Shown here one piece after another: positions 17,579 through 28,570 of a DNA stretch of 32,319 nucleotides; position 1 is the stretch's first letter; every line of letters begins with the position of its first letter. Source of the DNA: Acidovorax sp. (lineage in GTDB: Bacteria; Pseudomonadota; Gammaproteobacteria; Burkholderiales; Burkholderiaceae_C). The stretch is taken from NCBI RefSeq assembly GCF_022763525.1, contig NZ_JALEGG010000112.1:1-32319 (forward strand), read 5' to 3'. The notes beneath the pieces were generated by a model. That model was not told where the DNA came from, did not search any database, and saw only the letters and a list, made by a program, of their open reading frames with translations. Both the position numbers and the translations under genes were made by a program.

Positions 17579-18709
17579 TCAAGCGTCTAACAAGATGCGC
17601 AGCATGCGGCGCAGCGGCTCGGCCGCGCCCCACAGCAGCTGGTCGCCAATGGTGAACGCGCCCACGTATTCCGGCCCCATGGCCAGCTTGCGGATGCGGC
17701 CCACGGGGATGGTCATTGTGCCGGTCACGGCGACAGGCGTCAGGTCGCGGATGGTAGCTTCACGCGTGTTGGGCACTACCTTCACCCACTCGTTGTCGGC
17801 GGCGATCATGGCTTCGATGTCGGCTACCGGCACATCCTTCTTGAGCTTGAAGGTCAGCGCCTGGCTATGGCAGCGCATCGCGCCCACACGCACGCAGAAC
17901 CCGTCCACAGGCACGGCGGCAGAGTCGAAGCCTTCCCCCTGGCCGAGGATCTTGTTGGTCTCGGCCATGCCCTTCCATTCTTCCTTGGACATGCCGTTGC
18001 CCAAGTCCTTGTCGATCCAGGGGATCAGCGAGCCGCCCAGGGGCACGCCGAAGTTCGCGGTCTCGGCATCAGTGAGGGCGCGTTGCTTGGCGATCACCTT
18101 GCGGTCGATCTCCAGGATGGCGCTCTTGGGGTCGTCGAGCAGCGACCGCACTTCGGCGTTCAGCGTGCCGTACTGCGTGAGCAGCTCGCGCATGTGCTGG
18201 GCACCGCCACCGCTGGCGGCCTGGTAGGTCTGGGTGCTCATCCATTCCACAAGGCCGGCCTTGTACAGCGCGCCCACCCCCATCAGCATGCAGCTCACGG
18301 TGCAGTTGCCGCCGATCCAGTCCTTGCCGCCGTTGGCCAGGGCATTCTTGATGACTGGCATGTTCACGGGGTCGAGGACGATGACCGCGTTCTTCTCCAT
18401 GCGCAGGGACGAGGCCGCGTCGATCCAGTGGCCGTTCCAGCCGGCAGCGCGCAGCTTGGGATAGATCTCGTTGGTGTAGTCGCCACCCTGGGCGGTGATG
18501 ATGATCTCGCAGCGCTTGAGAGCATCAATGTTGAACGCGTCCTGCAGCGTGGTCTCGTTCTTCGCCTGGGCGGGCGCCTTGCCGCCTGCGTTCGACGTGG
18601 AGAAGAACATGGGCTCGATCAGATCGAAGTCCTTCTCTTGTTCCATGCGGTCCATCAGAACCGAGCCGACCATGCCGCGCCAGCCGACCAACCCTACCAA
18701 CTTGCTCAT
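17579..18709 (-). CDS. asd: aspartate-semialdehyde dehydrogenase
   Basis: 376 aa. It reduces aspartyl phosphate to aspartate semialdehyde with NADPH, the branch point to lysine, diaminopimelate, threonine, isoleucine and methionine. The N-terminal Rossmann motif is [15 protein letters not shown]. The catalytic cysteine is Cys136 in [12 protein letters not shown], and the substrate-binding [28 protein letters not shown] region follows, here with the active-site histidine in MRCHSQ. Length fits the gamma/beta-proteobacterial form. A purine-rich GAAAAGGGG lies just before the start. Upstream lies a 33-codon Thr/Lys/Ile-rich ORF and possible alternative RNA structures; downstream a strong terminator separates it from fimV. 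Confidence 0.97.
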   Translation of the reverse strand: MSKLVGLVGWRGMVGSVLMDRMEQEKDFDLIEPMFFSTSNAGGKAPAQAKNETTLQDAFNIDALKRCEIIITAQGGDYTNEIYPKLRAAGWNGHWIDAASSLRMEKNAVIVLDPVNMPVIKNALANGGKDWIGGNCTVSCMLMGVGALYKAGLVEWMSTQTYQAASGGGAQHMRELLTQYGTLNAEVRSLLDDPKSAILEIDRKVIAKQRALTDAETANFGVPLGGSLIPWIDKDLGNGMSKEEWKGMAETNKILGQGEGFDSAAVPVDGFCVRVGAMRCHSQALTFKLKKDVPVADIEAMIAADNEWVKVVPNTREATIRDLTPVAVTGTMTIPVGRIRKLAMGPEYVGAFTIGDQLLWGAAEPLRRMLRILLDA

Positions 18710-18729
18710 TTAACGCCCCTTTTCAGTGT

Positions 18730-18829
18730 AAGAAACAGTGCCCGACCGGGACTGACTTCTGCCCCGGCTCGTCTGGGCCAGGGAGGGCGCACGACGATAC
18801 CGGAGCTGGGTCAGCCCTTAATGGTCGTG
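18730..18829 (-). promoter_or_regulatory. candidate attenuator in the asd leader RNA
   Basis: On the minus-strand RNA four segments can pair in competing ways. Segment 1 (18829-18821, inside the Thr codons) pairs with segment 2 (18798-18790) at 8 of 9 positions. Segment 2 (18806-18793) also pairs with segment 3 (18773-18761) as 7 bp plus 5 bp around a small internal loop. Segment 3 can instead pair with segment 4 (18751-18745) in about 7 bp including wobbles. A U-rich GUUUCUU (18736-18730) comes 8 nt after segment 4. The competing pairings match the logic of amino-acid attenuators. The 3:4 hairpin is weaker and its U-tract is less tight than in a standard terminator. Confidence 0.4.
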
Positions 18830-18912
18830 GTTTTGGTGGTGATTGCGCGCACGGCCACGCCTGCCAGGGCGGCAGTAGCGGTGTTCAGGGCGAACGGGCG
18901 GGCGGCAAACAT
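18811..18912 (-). CDS. 33-aa putative leader peptide upstream of asd
   Basis: The ORF begins MFAARPFALNTATAAL and ends ITTKTTTIKG before a TGA. Seven of 33 residues are Thr, and the last ten contain two Ile, five Thr, two Lys and one Gly. Lys, Thr and Ile are all products of the pathway that Asd serves. The ATG is 9 nt from a TACAAT -10-like box, so its mRNA would be nearly leaderless, and I see no ribosome-binding site. The stop is 101 nt before asd. Composition recalls the thr operon leader peptide of enteric bacteria. It could be a chance ORF; the downstream alternative pairings raise the odds that it is real. Confidence 0.5.
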   Translation of the reverse strand: MFAARPFALNTATAALAGVAVRAITTKTTTIKG

Positions 18913-18920
18913 AGGGCGGG

Positions 18921-18926
18921 ATTGTA
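18921..18926 (-). promoter_or_regulatory. -10-like box TACAAT for the asd leader
   Basis: On the minus strand TACAAT matches the sigma-70 -10 consensus at five of six bases. The predicted start, about 7 nt on, falls within two bases of the leader ATG at 18912. No good -35 box lies 15-19 nt upstream, so the promoter may be weak or need an activator. It lies downstream of the leuB terminator, as expected for an independent asd transcript. Confidence 0.4.
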
Positions 18927-19068
18927 GCGGATAAGCTTGGCGGCGCAGCTGCCTCGCGGTGTGCGGGCTGCTTTTCGCGGGTTTTGCTCGCCGTTCCTGG
19001 CTTTTCCGATGTTTTCTGGAGACAGTGGGTGATAGGCTGGTCGACCGGCGGGCCCGCGCGCCATCAAA

Positions 19069-19092
19069 AAAGCGCCGCAACGGCGGCGCTTT
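19069..19092 (-). terminator. Rho-independent terminator after leuB
   Basis: A 10-bp stem (AAAGCGCCGC with GCGGCGCTTT) encloses the loop AACG. On the minus strand it is followed by a run of T residues (complement of the A-run at 19066-19071). It is 27 nt past the leuB stop and separates the leu genes from asd. Confidence 0.8.
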
Positions 19093-19118
19093 CTTGGGTT
19101 GCCCAGGGCGGGCCTGCC

Positions 19119-20195
19119 TCATTGCGCGGATAGCGCCTTCACCACCGCATCCCCCATTTGCGCCGTGCCGACCTTCGTCGTGCCCTCGCTGTAGATGTCG
19201 GGCGTGCGCAGGCCTTGGGCCAGCACGTTCTTGACCGCGTTCTCGATGCGCTGGGCGGCTTCTTCCTGGTTCAGGCTGAAGCGCAGCATCATCGCGGCGC
19301 TCAGGATGGTGGCCAGCGGGTTGGCCACGCCCTTGCCGGCGATGTCGGGGGCACTGCCGTGGCTGGGCTCGTACAGGCCCTGGTTGCTGCTGTTGAGGCT
19401 GGCCGAGGGCAGCATGCCGATGGAGCCGGTGAGCATCGAGGCTTCGTCGGACAAGATGTCGCCGAACATGTTGCCCGTCACGATCACGTCGAAGGCCTTG
19501 GGTTTCTTCACCAACTGCATGGCGGCGTTGTCCACGTACATGTGCTCCAGTTCCACGTCCTGGTAGTCCTTGTGCACCTCCGTGACCACGTCCTTCCAGA
19601 ACTGGAAGGTCTCCAGCACGTTGGCCTTGTCCACGCTCGTGACCTTCTTGCCCCGCTTGCGGGCGGCTTCAAAGGCCACACGGGCGATGCGCTCGATTTC
19701 GGGGCGCGAGTAGCGCATGGTGTCGAAGGCTTCGTCGGCGCCGGGGAAGTGTCCATCCACGGCTGTGCGGCGGCCACGGGGCTGGCCGAAGTAGATGTCG
19801 CCCGTCAACTCGCGGATGATGAGGATGTCCAGGCCCGCGATCAGCTCGGGCTTGAGGCTCGATGCGCCCACCAGCTGCTCGTAGCAGATGGCGGGGCGGA
19901 AGTTGGCGAACAGGCCCAGGTTCTTGCGCAGGCCCAGGATGGCCTGCTCGGGGCGCAGAGGCCGGTCGAGCTTGTCGTATTTCCAGTCGCCTACGGCGCC
20001 GAACAGCACGGCGTCGGCTTCCTTGGCGAGCTTGAGGGTGGATTCGGGCAGCGGGTGGCCATGGGCTTCGTAGGCGGCGCCGCCGACCAGGGCGGACTCC
20101 ATCTCGAATTTCAGGTCCAGCACTTCCAGGACCTTGACGGCCTCGGCGACGATTTCGGTGCCAATGCCGTCACCCGGCAACACTGCGATTTTCAT
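19119..20195 (-). CDS. leuB: 3-isopropylmalate dehydrogenase
   Basis: 358 aa. It oxidises and decarboxylates 3-isopropylmalate to 2-oxoisocaproate with NAD+ in leucine synthesis. The start [16 protein letters not shown] is standard. [14 protein letters not shown], the [16 protein letters not shown] region with the catalytic Lys, [14 protein letters not shown], and the metal- and NAD-binding [15 protein letters not shown] and [14 protein letters not shown] are visible. The gap to leuD (20196-20280) is filled by an intergenic repeat. A terminator follows the stop. Confidence 0.97.
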   Translation of the reverse strand: MKIAVLPGDGIGTEIVAEAVKVLEVLDLKFEMESALVGGAAYEAHGHPLPESTLKLAKEADAVLFGAVGDWKYDKLDRPLRPEQAILGLRKNLGLFANFRPAICYEQLVGASSLKPELIAGLDILIIRELTGDIYFGQPRGRRTAVDGHFPGADEAFDTMRYSRPEIERIARVAFEAARKRGKKVTSVDKANVLETFQFWKDVVTEVHKDYQDVELEHMYVDNAAMQLVKKPKAFDVIVTGNMFGDILSDEASMLTGSIGMLPSASLNSSNQGLYEPSHGSAPDIAGKGVANPLATILSAAMMLRFSLNQEEAAQRIENAVKNVLAQGLRTPDIYSEGTTKVGTAQMGDAVVKALSAQ

Positions 20196-20210
20196 GGGTT
20201 GGTTTGCTTT

Positions 20211-20273
20211 GCTTCAAAAGTGATAGCTGCCAGCGCTTGTATAGCAAGCGCTGGAGGCCAATTTGGCTTGAAA
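20211..20273 (+). repeat. 62-nt intergenic repeat, copy B
   Basis: This copy lies between leuD and leuB and fills most of that gap. It begins GCTTCAAAAGTGATAGCTGC, has a clear core inverted repeat (AGCGCTTG-TATAG-CAAGCGCT) and ends with TTGGCTTGAAA. It has the best core palindrome of the copies. In a transcript spanning leuD-leuB the core would form an 8-bp hairpin with a 5-nt loop. Confidence 0.7.
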
Positions 20274-20280
20274 TAACCGT

Positions 20281-20931
20281 TCAGGCTGCCATGGTGTGTG
20301 CCAGCCAAGGCTTGGTCGCCAGGCGCTCGGCCTCGAAGGCCTTGATTTTGTCCGACTGGCGCAGGGTCAGGCCAATGTCGTCAAAACCGTTGAGCAGGCA
20401 GTACTTGCGGAAGGGCACGATATCGAACGGAATCTCCTCGCCCTGGGGCCGCACGATCACCTGGCGCTCCAGGTCGATGGTGAGCTGGTAGCCGGGGAAG
20501 GCCGCCACTTCGTCGAACAGCTGGGCCACCGTCGCCTCGGGCAGCACGATGGGCAGGAGGCCGTTCTTGAAGCAGTTGTTGAAGAAGATGTCGGCAAAGC
20601 TCGGCGCGATGATGGCACGAAAGCCGTACTGGTCCAGCGCCCAGGGCGCGTGCTCGCGGCTGGAGCCGCAGCCGAAGTTCTTGCGGGCCAGCAGGATGCT
20701 GGCGCCTTGGTAGCGCGGCTGGTTCAGCACGAAGTCGGGGTTGGGCTTGCGCTGGCTTTCGGGGATGCCGGGCTCGCCCTTGTCCAGGTAGCGCCACTCG
20801 TCGAACAGGTTGGGGCCAAAGCCCGTCTTCTTGATCGACTTGAGGAACTGCTTGGGGATGATGGCGTCGGTATCGACGTTCTCGCGGTCCATCGGGGCCA
20901 CGAGGCCTTTGTGCACGGTGAATTTCTGCAT
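20281..20931 (-). CDS. leuD: 3-isopropylmalate dehydratase small subunit
   Basis: 216 aa. With LeuC it isomerises 2-isopropylmalate to 3-isopropylmalate. The start [20 protein letters not shown] is the family opening, followed by [12 protein letters not shown] and the conserved swivelling-domain motif [15 protein letters not shown]. The longer frame upstream overlaps the region after the entericidin-like gene and lacks homology. leuD follows that small gene by 10 nt and precedes leuB across an 85-nt gap. Confidence 0.97.
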   Translation of the reverse strand: MQKFTVHKGLVAPMDRENVDTDAIIPKQFLKSIKKTGFGPNLFDEWRYLDKGEPGIPESQRKPNPDFVLNQPRYQGASILLARKNFGCGSSREHAPWALDQYGFRAIIAPSFADIFFNNCFKNGLLPIVLPEATVAQLFDEVAAFPGYQLTIDLERQVIVRPQGEEIPFDIVPFRKYCLLNGFDDIGLTLRQSDKIKAFEAERLATKPWLAHTMAA

Positions 20932-20941
20932 GGTCTGCCTG

Positions 20942-21073
20942 TTACTTGTTGGCTGCGCGCTCAATGGCGCCGCCCGCGCGCTGCACGTCCTGGCCCATGC
21001 CCTTGACGGTGTTGCAGCCGGCCAGCACGAAAGCCAGCGCGAGGGTGATGAAGGCGACAGTCTTGTTGTTCAT
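20942..21073 (-). CDS. entericidin A/B family small lipoprotein
   Basis: 43 aa. The sequence [20 protein letters not shown] is a short lipoprotein signal peptide with lipobox LAGC (Cys20), followed by [18 protein letters not shown], the typical entericidin tail. In E. coli the entericidin pair acts as a lipid-anchored toxin/antidote under stress; here only one small protein is visible, so its role is open. A good AAGGAG site precedes the ATG. It sits between leuC and leuD in the same direction, 22 nt after leuC and 10 nt before leuD, so it is probably cotranscribed with leucine genes. Confidence 0.9.
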   Translation of the reverse strand: MNNKTVAFITLALAFVLAGCNTVKGMGQDVQRAGGAIERAANK

Positions 21074-21095
21074 GGTGGGCTCCTTGGGTTGGCTT

Positions 21096-22517
21096 TCAGG
21101 CAAATTGGCGGATGTCCACGAAGTGGCCGTGCACGGCAGCGGCGGCCGCCATCGCGGGGCTGACGAGATGGGTGCGGCCGCCGGCACCCTGGCGGCCTTC
21201 GAAGTTGCGGTTGCTGGTGGATGCGCAGCGCTCGCCGGGCTCCAGGCGGTCGGCATTCATGGCCAGGCACATGCTGCAGCCGGGTTCGCGCCACTCAAAG
21301 CCGGCGGCCTTGAAGATCTGGTCCAGGCCTTCGCGCTCGGCCTGTTCCTTCACCAGGCCGGAGCCGGGCACTACCATGGCCAGCTTCACATTGCTGGCCA
21401 CCTTGCGGCCCAGGTTCTTCACCACGGCGGCGGCTTCGCGCATGTCTTCGATGCGGCTATTGGTGCAGCTGCCGATGAACACCTTGTCGATGGTGATGTC
21501 GTTGATCGGCTTGCCGGGCTGCAGGCCCATGTAGGTGAGCGCACGCTCGATGGCGCCGCGCTTGTTGGCGTCCTTTTCCTTGTCGGGGTCGGGCACGCGG
21601 GCGTCCACGCCCAGCACCATCTCGGGGCTGGTGCCCCAGGTGACCTGCGGCACGATCTCGGCCGCGTCGAGCTTGACAACGGCGTCAAATTTTGCGTCGG
21701 GGTCGGAGTGCAGCGTCTTCCAGTAGGCTACGGCCTGGTCCCACTCGACGCCCGTGGGCGACAGGGGGCGGCCCTTCACGTATTCAATGGTCTTGTCGTC
21801 CACGGCCACCAGGCCCGCGCGGGCGCCGGCCTCAATGGCCATGTTGCACACCGTCATGCGGCCTTCCATGCTCATGGCACGGAACACGGAACCGGCAAAC
21901 TCGATGGTGTAGCCCGTGCCGCCGGCCGTGCCGATCTTGCCGATGATGGCCAGCACCACGTCCTTGGGCGTGATGCCCTTGGCCAGCGTGCCGTCCACCT
22001 GCACCAGCATGTTCTTGGCCTTCTTGGCCAGCAGGGTCTGCGTGGCCATGACGTGCTCGACCTCGCTGGTGCCGATGCCGTGGGCCAGCGCGCCGAACGC
22101 GCCGTGCGTGGAGGTGTGTGAGTCGCCGCAGACCACGGTCATGCCGGGCAGCGTGGCGCCGTTTTCGGGCCCGATCACGTGCACGATGCCCTGGCGCTTG
22201 TGCATGAAGGGGAAGAACGCGGCCGGCGAGATCGTGGCCATGTTGTCGTTCAGCGTGGTGATCTGCTCCTTGCTGATCGGGTCGGTGATGCCGTCGTAGC
22301 CGTTTTCCCAGCCGGTGGTAGGTGTGTTGTGGTCGGCCGTGCCCACGATGGAGCTCATGCGCCACACCTTGCGGCCGGCTTCGCGCAGGCCCTCGAACGC
22401 TTGCGGGCTGGTCACTTCATGCACCAGGTGGCGGTCGATGTAGAGGATGGACGTGCCGTCTTCCTCGGTGTGGACGACGTGTTCGTCCCAGATCTTGTCG
22501 TAGAGGGTGCGTCCCAT
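21096..22517 (-). CDS. leuC: 3-isopropylmalate dehydratase large subunit
   Basis: 473 aa. This aconitase-family subunit binds a [4Fe-4S] cluster. The cluster ligands are visible as the Cys in [10 protein letters not shown] and the two in [11 protein letters not shown]. Other family motifs are [16 protein letters not shown] and [13 protein letters not shown] near the end. I chose the ATG at 22517 ([15 protein letters not shown]), the standard family start with a GAAAGAAG site upstream; the longer open frame runs into the lysR gene. leuC is 32 nt downstream of the lysR gene. Confidence 0.97.
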   Translation of the reverse strand: MGRTLYDKIWDEHVVHTEEDGTSILYIDRHLVHEVTSPQAFEGLREAGRKVWRMSSIVGTADHNTPTTGWENGYDGITDPISKEQITTLNDNMATISPAAFFPFMHKRQGIVHVIGPENGATLPGMTVVCGDSHTSTHGAFGALAHGIGTSEVEHVMATQTLLAKKAKNMLVQVDGTLAKGITPKDVVLAIIGKIGTAGGTGYTIEFAGSVFRAMSMEGRMTVCNMAIEAGARAGLVAVDDKTIEYVKGRPLSPTGVEWDQAVAYWKTLHSDPDAKFDAVVKLDAAEIVPQVTWGTSPEMVLGVDARVPDPDKEKDANKRGAIERALTYMGLQPGKPINDITIDKVFIGSCTNSRIEDMREAAAVVKNLGRKVASNVKLAMVVPGSGLVKEQAEREGLDQIFKAAGFEWREPGCSMCLAMNADRLEPGERCASTSNRNFEGRQGAGGRTHLVSPAMAAAAAVHGHFVDIRQFA

Positions 22518-22549
22518 GGCGTGGTCTTCTTTCAGGTGGGTCAATGATT

Positions 22550-23536
22550 TTAGTGTTGGGGTTCGGTTTCGGCACCTTGGCCTGCGTCTCGGGTGGAGAC
22601 TGGGGTTGGCGCAACACGCGGCGCCGTCAGGTGTTCCACGAGCAGCCGGGCTGTGACGGGCAGGGCGTCGAAGTCGCGGGCAACCACGCGCAGTTCGCGA
22701 TGGGCCCAGGCATCGGTCAGCGGCACAGAGGCGAGGCGGCCCACGCCGCGCATCAGCGCAAACGCGCGGTCGGGCAGCAGGCCCACGCCCAGGCCGTTGT
22801 CGATCATGCGGCACATGGCATCCAGCCCCGTGACCTGGATGCGCTGGCGCAACGGGCGCCCCGCGGCGGCTGCCGCCGCGCGCATGGCCAGGCTGATGCT
22901 GCTGTTGGCGTGCAGGCCCACGATGTCCCAGTCCAGGACTGCTTCAAAATCAATAGCATCCAGCGCTTGCAGTTCATGCCCGTCAGGCACAACCAGTACC
23001 AGCCGGTCGGACCGATAGGGGCGGCTGGGCAGATCCTGCGCGCCGCCGTTGCCCATGCCAACGTTGCAGATGCCCAGGTCGGCTGCGCCCTCTTGCACGG
23101 CGTGCAGCACGGCGCTGGAGAGGTGCTCCTGCAGGTCGATCTTGATCTGGCTGTGCTGGCGGGCAAAGGCGCCCAGGTCTTCGGGCAGGAACTGGAAGAT
23201 GGCCGAGATGTTGGCATGCATGCGCACGTGCCCGCGCACCCCTTCGGCGTACTCGCTCAGCTCGCCCTGCATGCGCTCCAGCCCGAACAGCACGGTGCGC
23301 GCATGGTGCAGCAGGCTCTCTCCGGCCGGGGTCAGGGTCACGCCGCGGCTGTGGCGGTAGAGCAGGGCGGTGTCCACGGCCGCTTCCAGGTCGGACAGCC
23401 GTTTGCTGACGGCTGATGCGGCGATGAATTCGCGCTCCGCCGCCCGGCCGATGCTGCCCAGCTCGCACACCGCCACAAACAATTGCAGCGAGGTGAGGTC
23501 TATGCGGCGCGCAAAGCTGCGCTCGGAGCTTTTCAT
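22550..23536 (-). CDS. LysR family transcriptional regulator
   Basis: 328 aa. The N-terminal winged helix-turn-helix is at about residues 13-72 ([38 protein letters not shown]), and a periplasmic-binding-protein-like effector domain follows ([40 protein letters not shown]). The effector is unknown. The gene is 32 nt upstream of leuC on the same strand, so it may be cotranscribed with leuC or control nearby genes; this is inference, since most LysR targets are divergent. A perfect ATTGGCCAAT palindrome overlaps the start codon. A 30-nt stretch (22941-22970) coding [10 protein letters not shown] resembles half of the intergenic repeat. Confidence 0.92.
   Translation of the reverse strand: MKSSERSFARRIDLTSLQLFVAVCELGSIGRAAEREFIAASAVSKRLSDLEAAVDTALLYRHSRGVTLTPAGESLLHHARTVLFGLERMQGELSEYAEGVRGHVRMHANISAIFQFLPEDLGAFARQHSQIKIDLQEHLSSAVLHAVQEGAADLGICNVGMGNGGAQDLPSRPYRSDRLVLVVPDGHELQALDAIDFEAVLDWDIVGLHANSSISLAMRAAAAAAGRPLRQRIQVTGLDAMCRMIDNGLGVGLLPDRAFALMRGVGRLASVPLTDAWAHRELRVVARDFDALPVTARLLVEHLTAPRVAPTPVSTRDAGQGAETEPQH
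22941..22970 (+). repeat. half-copy of the 62-nt repeat inside the lysR-type gene
   Basis: It matches the first 30 nt of the copy at 20211-20273 at 24 of 30 positions without gaps (GCTTCAAAA, ATAGC and CCAGCGCTTG shared). It lies within the effector domain coding region, and the protein length around it looks normal. Only the left half of the repeat is recognisable. Confidence 0.45.
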
Positions 23537-23544
23537 TGGCCAAT
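23535..23544. promoter_or_regulatory. palindrome at the lysR-type gene start
   Basis: ATTGGCCAAT is a perfect 10-bp palindrome that covers the first two bases of the start codon. It could be an operator or only a chance palindrome. A CATAAT -10-like box is present on the minus strand at 23598-23593, but without a good -35 box. Confidence 0.25.
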
Positions 23545-23793
23545 CAGAAAGTGAAGTCTTCTGTTTCTGCGAAGTCTCGCTATTTTCCGCGCATTATGTT
23601 GCGACTGTCATCGTGAAATGCGATGTCGAGCATCTTGAGAGGGCTTTTTAAAAGAGGAGCTGCCCGCGCTTGGCTGGCCAGGGATTCCATAAGGCCACGC
23701 AACCCGGCGTGTGGCGAGCGACAGCCGCTCTTCTTTCTGCAAGGCGCAGTGAACTCCCCCCGCTGCGCCGTCCGGCGGTGCAAGCAGCAACTG

Positions 23794-25158
23794 CTACAGC
23801 GTGACCGCGCTTCCATGCTCGGGCACCTGCGCTGTCCAGCGCAGCTCGTGGGCAATGCGCTGGCGCAGCTGGTCCGCCGCGCCCATTTCGCCATGCACGA
23901 CAAACACCCGGTCGGGCGCGTGCTCCATGCTGCGCAGCCAGGCGATGAGCTGGTTGCCATCCGCGTGGGCCGAGGCGGAGTTGAGCTTCACCACCTCGGC
24001 CCGCACCGCCACGTCCTGCCCGTGGATGCGGATGGACTTTTCCCCCTCCGCCAGCCGGGCGCCCCGGGTGCCCGGCGCCTGGTGCCCGGTCAGGATGATC
24101 ATGTTGCGGTGATCGCCCGCGTGCAGCGCCAGGTGGTGCAGCACCCGCCCGCCGGTGGCCATGCCGCTGGCCGCCAGGATGACCATGGGGCCGTGCAGGC
24201 GCGCCAGGCCCTTGGACTGCTCGGGTGTCTGGACCATGGTGGCACCGTGCTCCAGCGCGTTCACCTGCCGCGCATCCAGGCGATGTTCGCCGAGGTGATG
24301 GCGGTACAGCCCTGTGGTGCTGACGGCCATGGGGCTGTCCAGAAACACTTTCAACGTAGCCGGGATCACGCCCTGTGCCTTGAGCAGTCCGATGGCGTGC
24401 AGCACCACCTGCGCGCGCCCCACGGCAAACACCGGCACCACCGCCACGCCGCCGCGCGAGGCCAGGCGCTGAAGCGGAGGGCCGAGTTCGCTCATCAAGT
24501 CTTCCTGCGGATGTGCCCTGTCGCCGTAGGTGGATTCGATGAGCACGGTGTCAGCCTGCGGAGGGGCCTCGGGTGGGTTCATCAGCATGTCGTCGGGCCG
24601 GCCCAGATCGCCGGAGAACAAAATCCGCCGGCCCCCGACTTCCAGCAGCACACTGGCTGCACCCAGGATGTGGCCCGCACTAGAGAACGTGGCGTGCCAG
24701 CCAGGCAGGGGCTCGAACCGATGGTGCAGAGGATGCACCTTGAACTGCTTGAGGCTGTGCAGCGCATCCAGCCGCGTGTACAGCGGAAGGGCGGGCGAGT
24801 GGCTGCTGAGCTGGTGGCGGTTCAGGAACGCTGCATCTTCCTCCTGCAGGTGCCCGCTGTCGGGTAGCAGGATGGCACACAGGTCGCGCGTGCCGGGCGT
24901 GGCGTGGATGTCGCGGCGGTACCCATCCCGGGTGAGCAGCGGAAGGTAGCCGCTGTGGTCCAGGTGGGCATGGGTGAGCAACACGGAGTCGATCTGCCCG
25001 GGTGCCAGCGGCAAAGGCTGCCAGTTGCGCAGACGCAGCTGCTTGTAGCCCTGGAACAGCCCACAGTCGATCAGCATGCTTTTGCCGTTGTGGCGGACCA
25101 GGTATTTGGAGCCGGTGACCGTGCCGGCGCCGCCCAGGAAAGTGATGTTCACGTCCAT
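23794..25158 (-). CDS. beta-CASP metallo-beta-lactamase-fold RNase-like protein
   Basis: 454 aa. The zinc motif HAHLDH is at residues 63-68, and the later metal ligands are in SSAGHILGAAS and SGDLGRP. The beta-CASP motifs follow: ESTYGDR, LDSPMA, LAASGMATGGRVLHHL and a histidine in SASAHADGNQL. This is the layout of CPSF73-like and archaeal/bacterial beta-CASP nucleases that process RNA; the substrate here is unknown. The start is preceded by an AGGAGA site. It lies between dnaJ, with a terminator between them, and the lysR gene, all in the same direction. Confidence 0.92.
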   Translation of the reverse strand: MDVNITFLGGAGTVTGSKYLVRHNGKSMLIDCGLFQGYKQLRLRNWQPLPLAPGQIDSVLLTHAHLDHSGYLPLLTRDGYRRDIHATPGTRDLCAILLPDSGHLQEEDAAFLNRHQLSSHSPALPLYTRLDALHSLKQFKVHPLHHRFEPLPGWHATFSSAGHILGAASVLLEVGGRRILFSGDLGRPDDMLMNPPEAPPQADTVLIESTYGDRAHPQEDLMSELGPPLQRLASRGGVAVVPVFAVGRAQVVLHAIGLLKAQGVIPATLKVFLDSPMAVSTTGLYRHHLGEHRLDARQVNALEHGATMVQTPEQSKGLARLHGPMVILAASGMATGGRVLHHLALHAGDHRNMIILTGHQAPGTRGARLAEGEKSIRIHGQDVAVRAEVVKLNSASAHADGNQLIAWLRSMEHAPDRVFVVHGEMGAADQLRQRIAHELRWTAQVPEHGSAVTL

Positions 25159-25309
25159 GCGAATCTCCTGCTGTCATGCAATGGCCATGGTATGCGCTGC
25201 GCCGTGACATCAGGGCTCAATCCGGGGTCTTCTCAGCCCCGGCTTGATGCGCATCAAGCGTTCCATCGAATTTCTGGCATGCAACAACAGCCAGCCCGGG
25301 CATAAAAAA

Positions 25310-25336
25310 ACCGCCAGGCCGGGTGGCTCTGGCGGT
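25310..25336 (-). terminator. Rho-independent terminator after dnaJ
   Basis: The stem ACCGCCAG (25310-25317) pairs with CTGGCGGT (25329-25336), and three more pairs (GCC with GGC) extend it inside with one bulged T. On the minus strand a run of seven T residues follows. It is about 20 nt past the dnaJ stop and separates the chaperone genes from the beta-CASP gene. Confidence 0.85.
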
Positions 25337-25356
25337 AGGGCAGGGGTCAATCGCGG

Positions 25357-26496
25357 TCAGCTGAAGAAGTTCTTCAGCCGGTCGGTCCAACTCTCGCCGC
25401 TGGGGGAGTGGCGCGCGCCGCCCTTCTTGAGCGACTCTTCGAGTTCGCGCAGCAGCTTGCGCTGGTGCTCGGTGAGCTTGACCGGTGTCTCCACCGCGAT
25501 GTGGCAGTACAGGTCGCCGGGGTAGCTGGCGCGCACCCCTTTGATACCCTTGCCGCGCAGGCGGAATTGCTTGCCGGCCTGCGTGCCTTCCGGGATGTCG
25601 ATGGCCGCCTTGCCTTGCAGCGTGGGCACCTCGATCTCGCCACCGAGCGCCGCCGTGATGAAGCTCACGGGCACCTGGCAGTGCAAATCGTCGCCGTCGC
25701 GCTCGAAGATGTCGTGCTTCTTCAGGCGGATCTCGATGTAAAGGTCGCCTGGCGGGCCGCCGTTGGTACCCGGTTCGCCATTGCCCGTGCTGCGGATGCG
25801 CATGCCATCGTCGATGCCGGCAGGAATCTTCACCTCCAGCGTCTTTTGCTTCTTGATCTTGCCCTGACCGTGGCAGGTGGTGCAGGGCTCGGGGATGATC
25901 TTGCCCGTGCCGCGGCAGTGCGGGCAGGTCTGCTGCACGCTGAAGAAGCCCTGGCGCATCTGCACCGTGCCCGACCCTTGGCAGGTGCCGCAGGTCTTGG
26001 CGCTGGTGCCGGGCTTGGCACCGCTGCCGTGGCAGGTGTCGCAGCTCTCCCAGGACGGGATGCGGATCTGCGCATCCTTGCCACGCGCGGCCTCTTCGAG
26101 CGTGATCTCCATCGCATAGCTCAGGTCGCTGCCGCGGTACACCTGGCGGCCGCCGCCGCGGCGCCCGCCCTGCTGGCCGAACATGTCGCCAAAGATGTCG
26201 CCAAACGCCTCGGCAAAGCCGCCAAAGCCTTCCGCGCCCGCGCCGCCGGGGCCGCGCATGTTGGGGTCGACCCCGGCGTGGCCGTATTGGTCGTAGGCCG
26301 CCCGCTTTTGCGGGTCGGAGAGCATCTCGTAGGCCTCCTTGGCCTCCTTGAACTTCTCCTCGGCCGGCTTGGCGGCATCCCCCTGGTTGCGGTCAGGGTG
26401 GTGCTTCATCGCCAGCTTGCGATAAGCCTTCTTGATTTCTTCGTCCGAGGCGTTCTTGGGAACGCCCAGGACTTCGTAAAAGTCTCGTTTGGACAT
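25357..26496 (-). CDS. dnaJ: chaperone protein DnaJ
   Basis: 379 aa. It delivers unfolded proteins to DnaK and stimulates its ATPase. The J domain spans about residues 1-70 with HPD at 33-35. A Gly/Phe-rich linker follows ([24 protein letters not shown]). Four zinc-binding CxxCxGxG repeats are visible ([32 protein letters not shown]), then the substrate-binding C-terminal domains. It lies 84 nt after dnaK. That gap holds an 8-bp stem (26527-26534 with 26550-26557) without a T-run, which may modulate read-through or mRNA processing. Confidence 0.98.
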   Translation of the reverse strand: MSKRDFYEVLGVPKNASDEEIKKAYRKLAMKHHPDRNQGDAAKPAEEKFKEAKEAYEMLSDPQKRAAYDQYGHAGVDPNMRGPGGAGAEGFGGFAEAFGDIFGDMFGQQGGRRGGGRQVYRGSDLSYAMEITLEEAARGKDAQIRIPSWESCDTCHGSGAKPGTSAKTCGTCQGSGTVQMRQGFFSVQQTCPHCRGTGKIIPEPCTTCHGQGKIKKQKTLEVKIPAGIDDGMRIRSTGNGEPGTNGGPPGDLYIEIRLKKHDIFERDGDDLHCQVPVSFITAALGGEIEVPTLQGKAAIDIPEGTQAGKQFRLRGKGIKGVRASYPGDLYCHIAVETPVKLTEHQRKLLRELEESLKKGGARHSPSGESWTDRLKNFFS

Positions 26497-26580
26497 ATTG
26501 ATTCGGAACCCGGTTGGAACAGGAACGCCGCGCAGCCCGTGACGAGCATTGCGCGGCGGCTCGGGTCAACGGGGGCTCGC

Positions 26581-28530
<1,950 letters not shown>

Positions 28531-28570
28531 GATTTTTCTCCGAATGCTGGAATGGTTTGGATGGCTAGTA

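Noticed and set aside
19000-19122. Upstream extension of the 33-codon asd leader ORF as a 103-aa protein
   Set aside because: The extension crosses the leuB terminator and the -10-like box and has no ribosome-binding site or recognisable composition.
23580-23960. A minus-strand frame covering the gap between the beta-CASP gene and the lysR gene
   Set aside because: Most of it overlaps the beta-CASP gene in another frame, and the part in the gap has no recognisable protein features.
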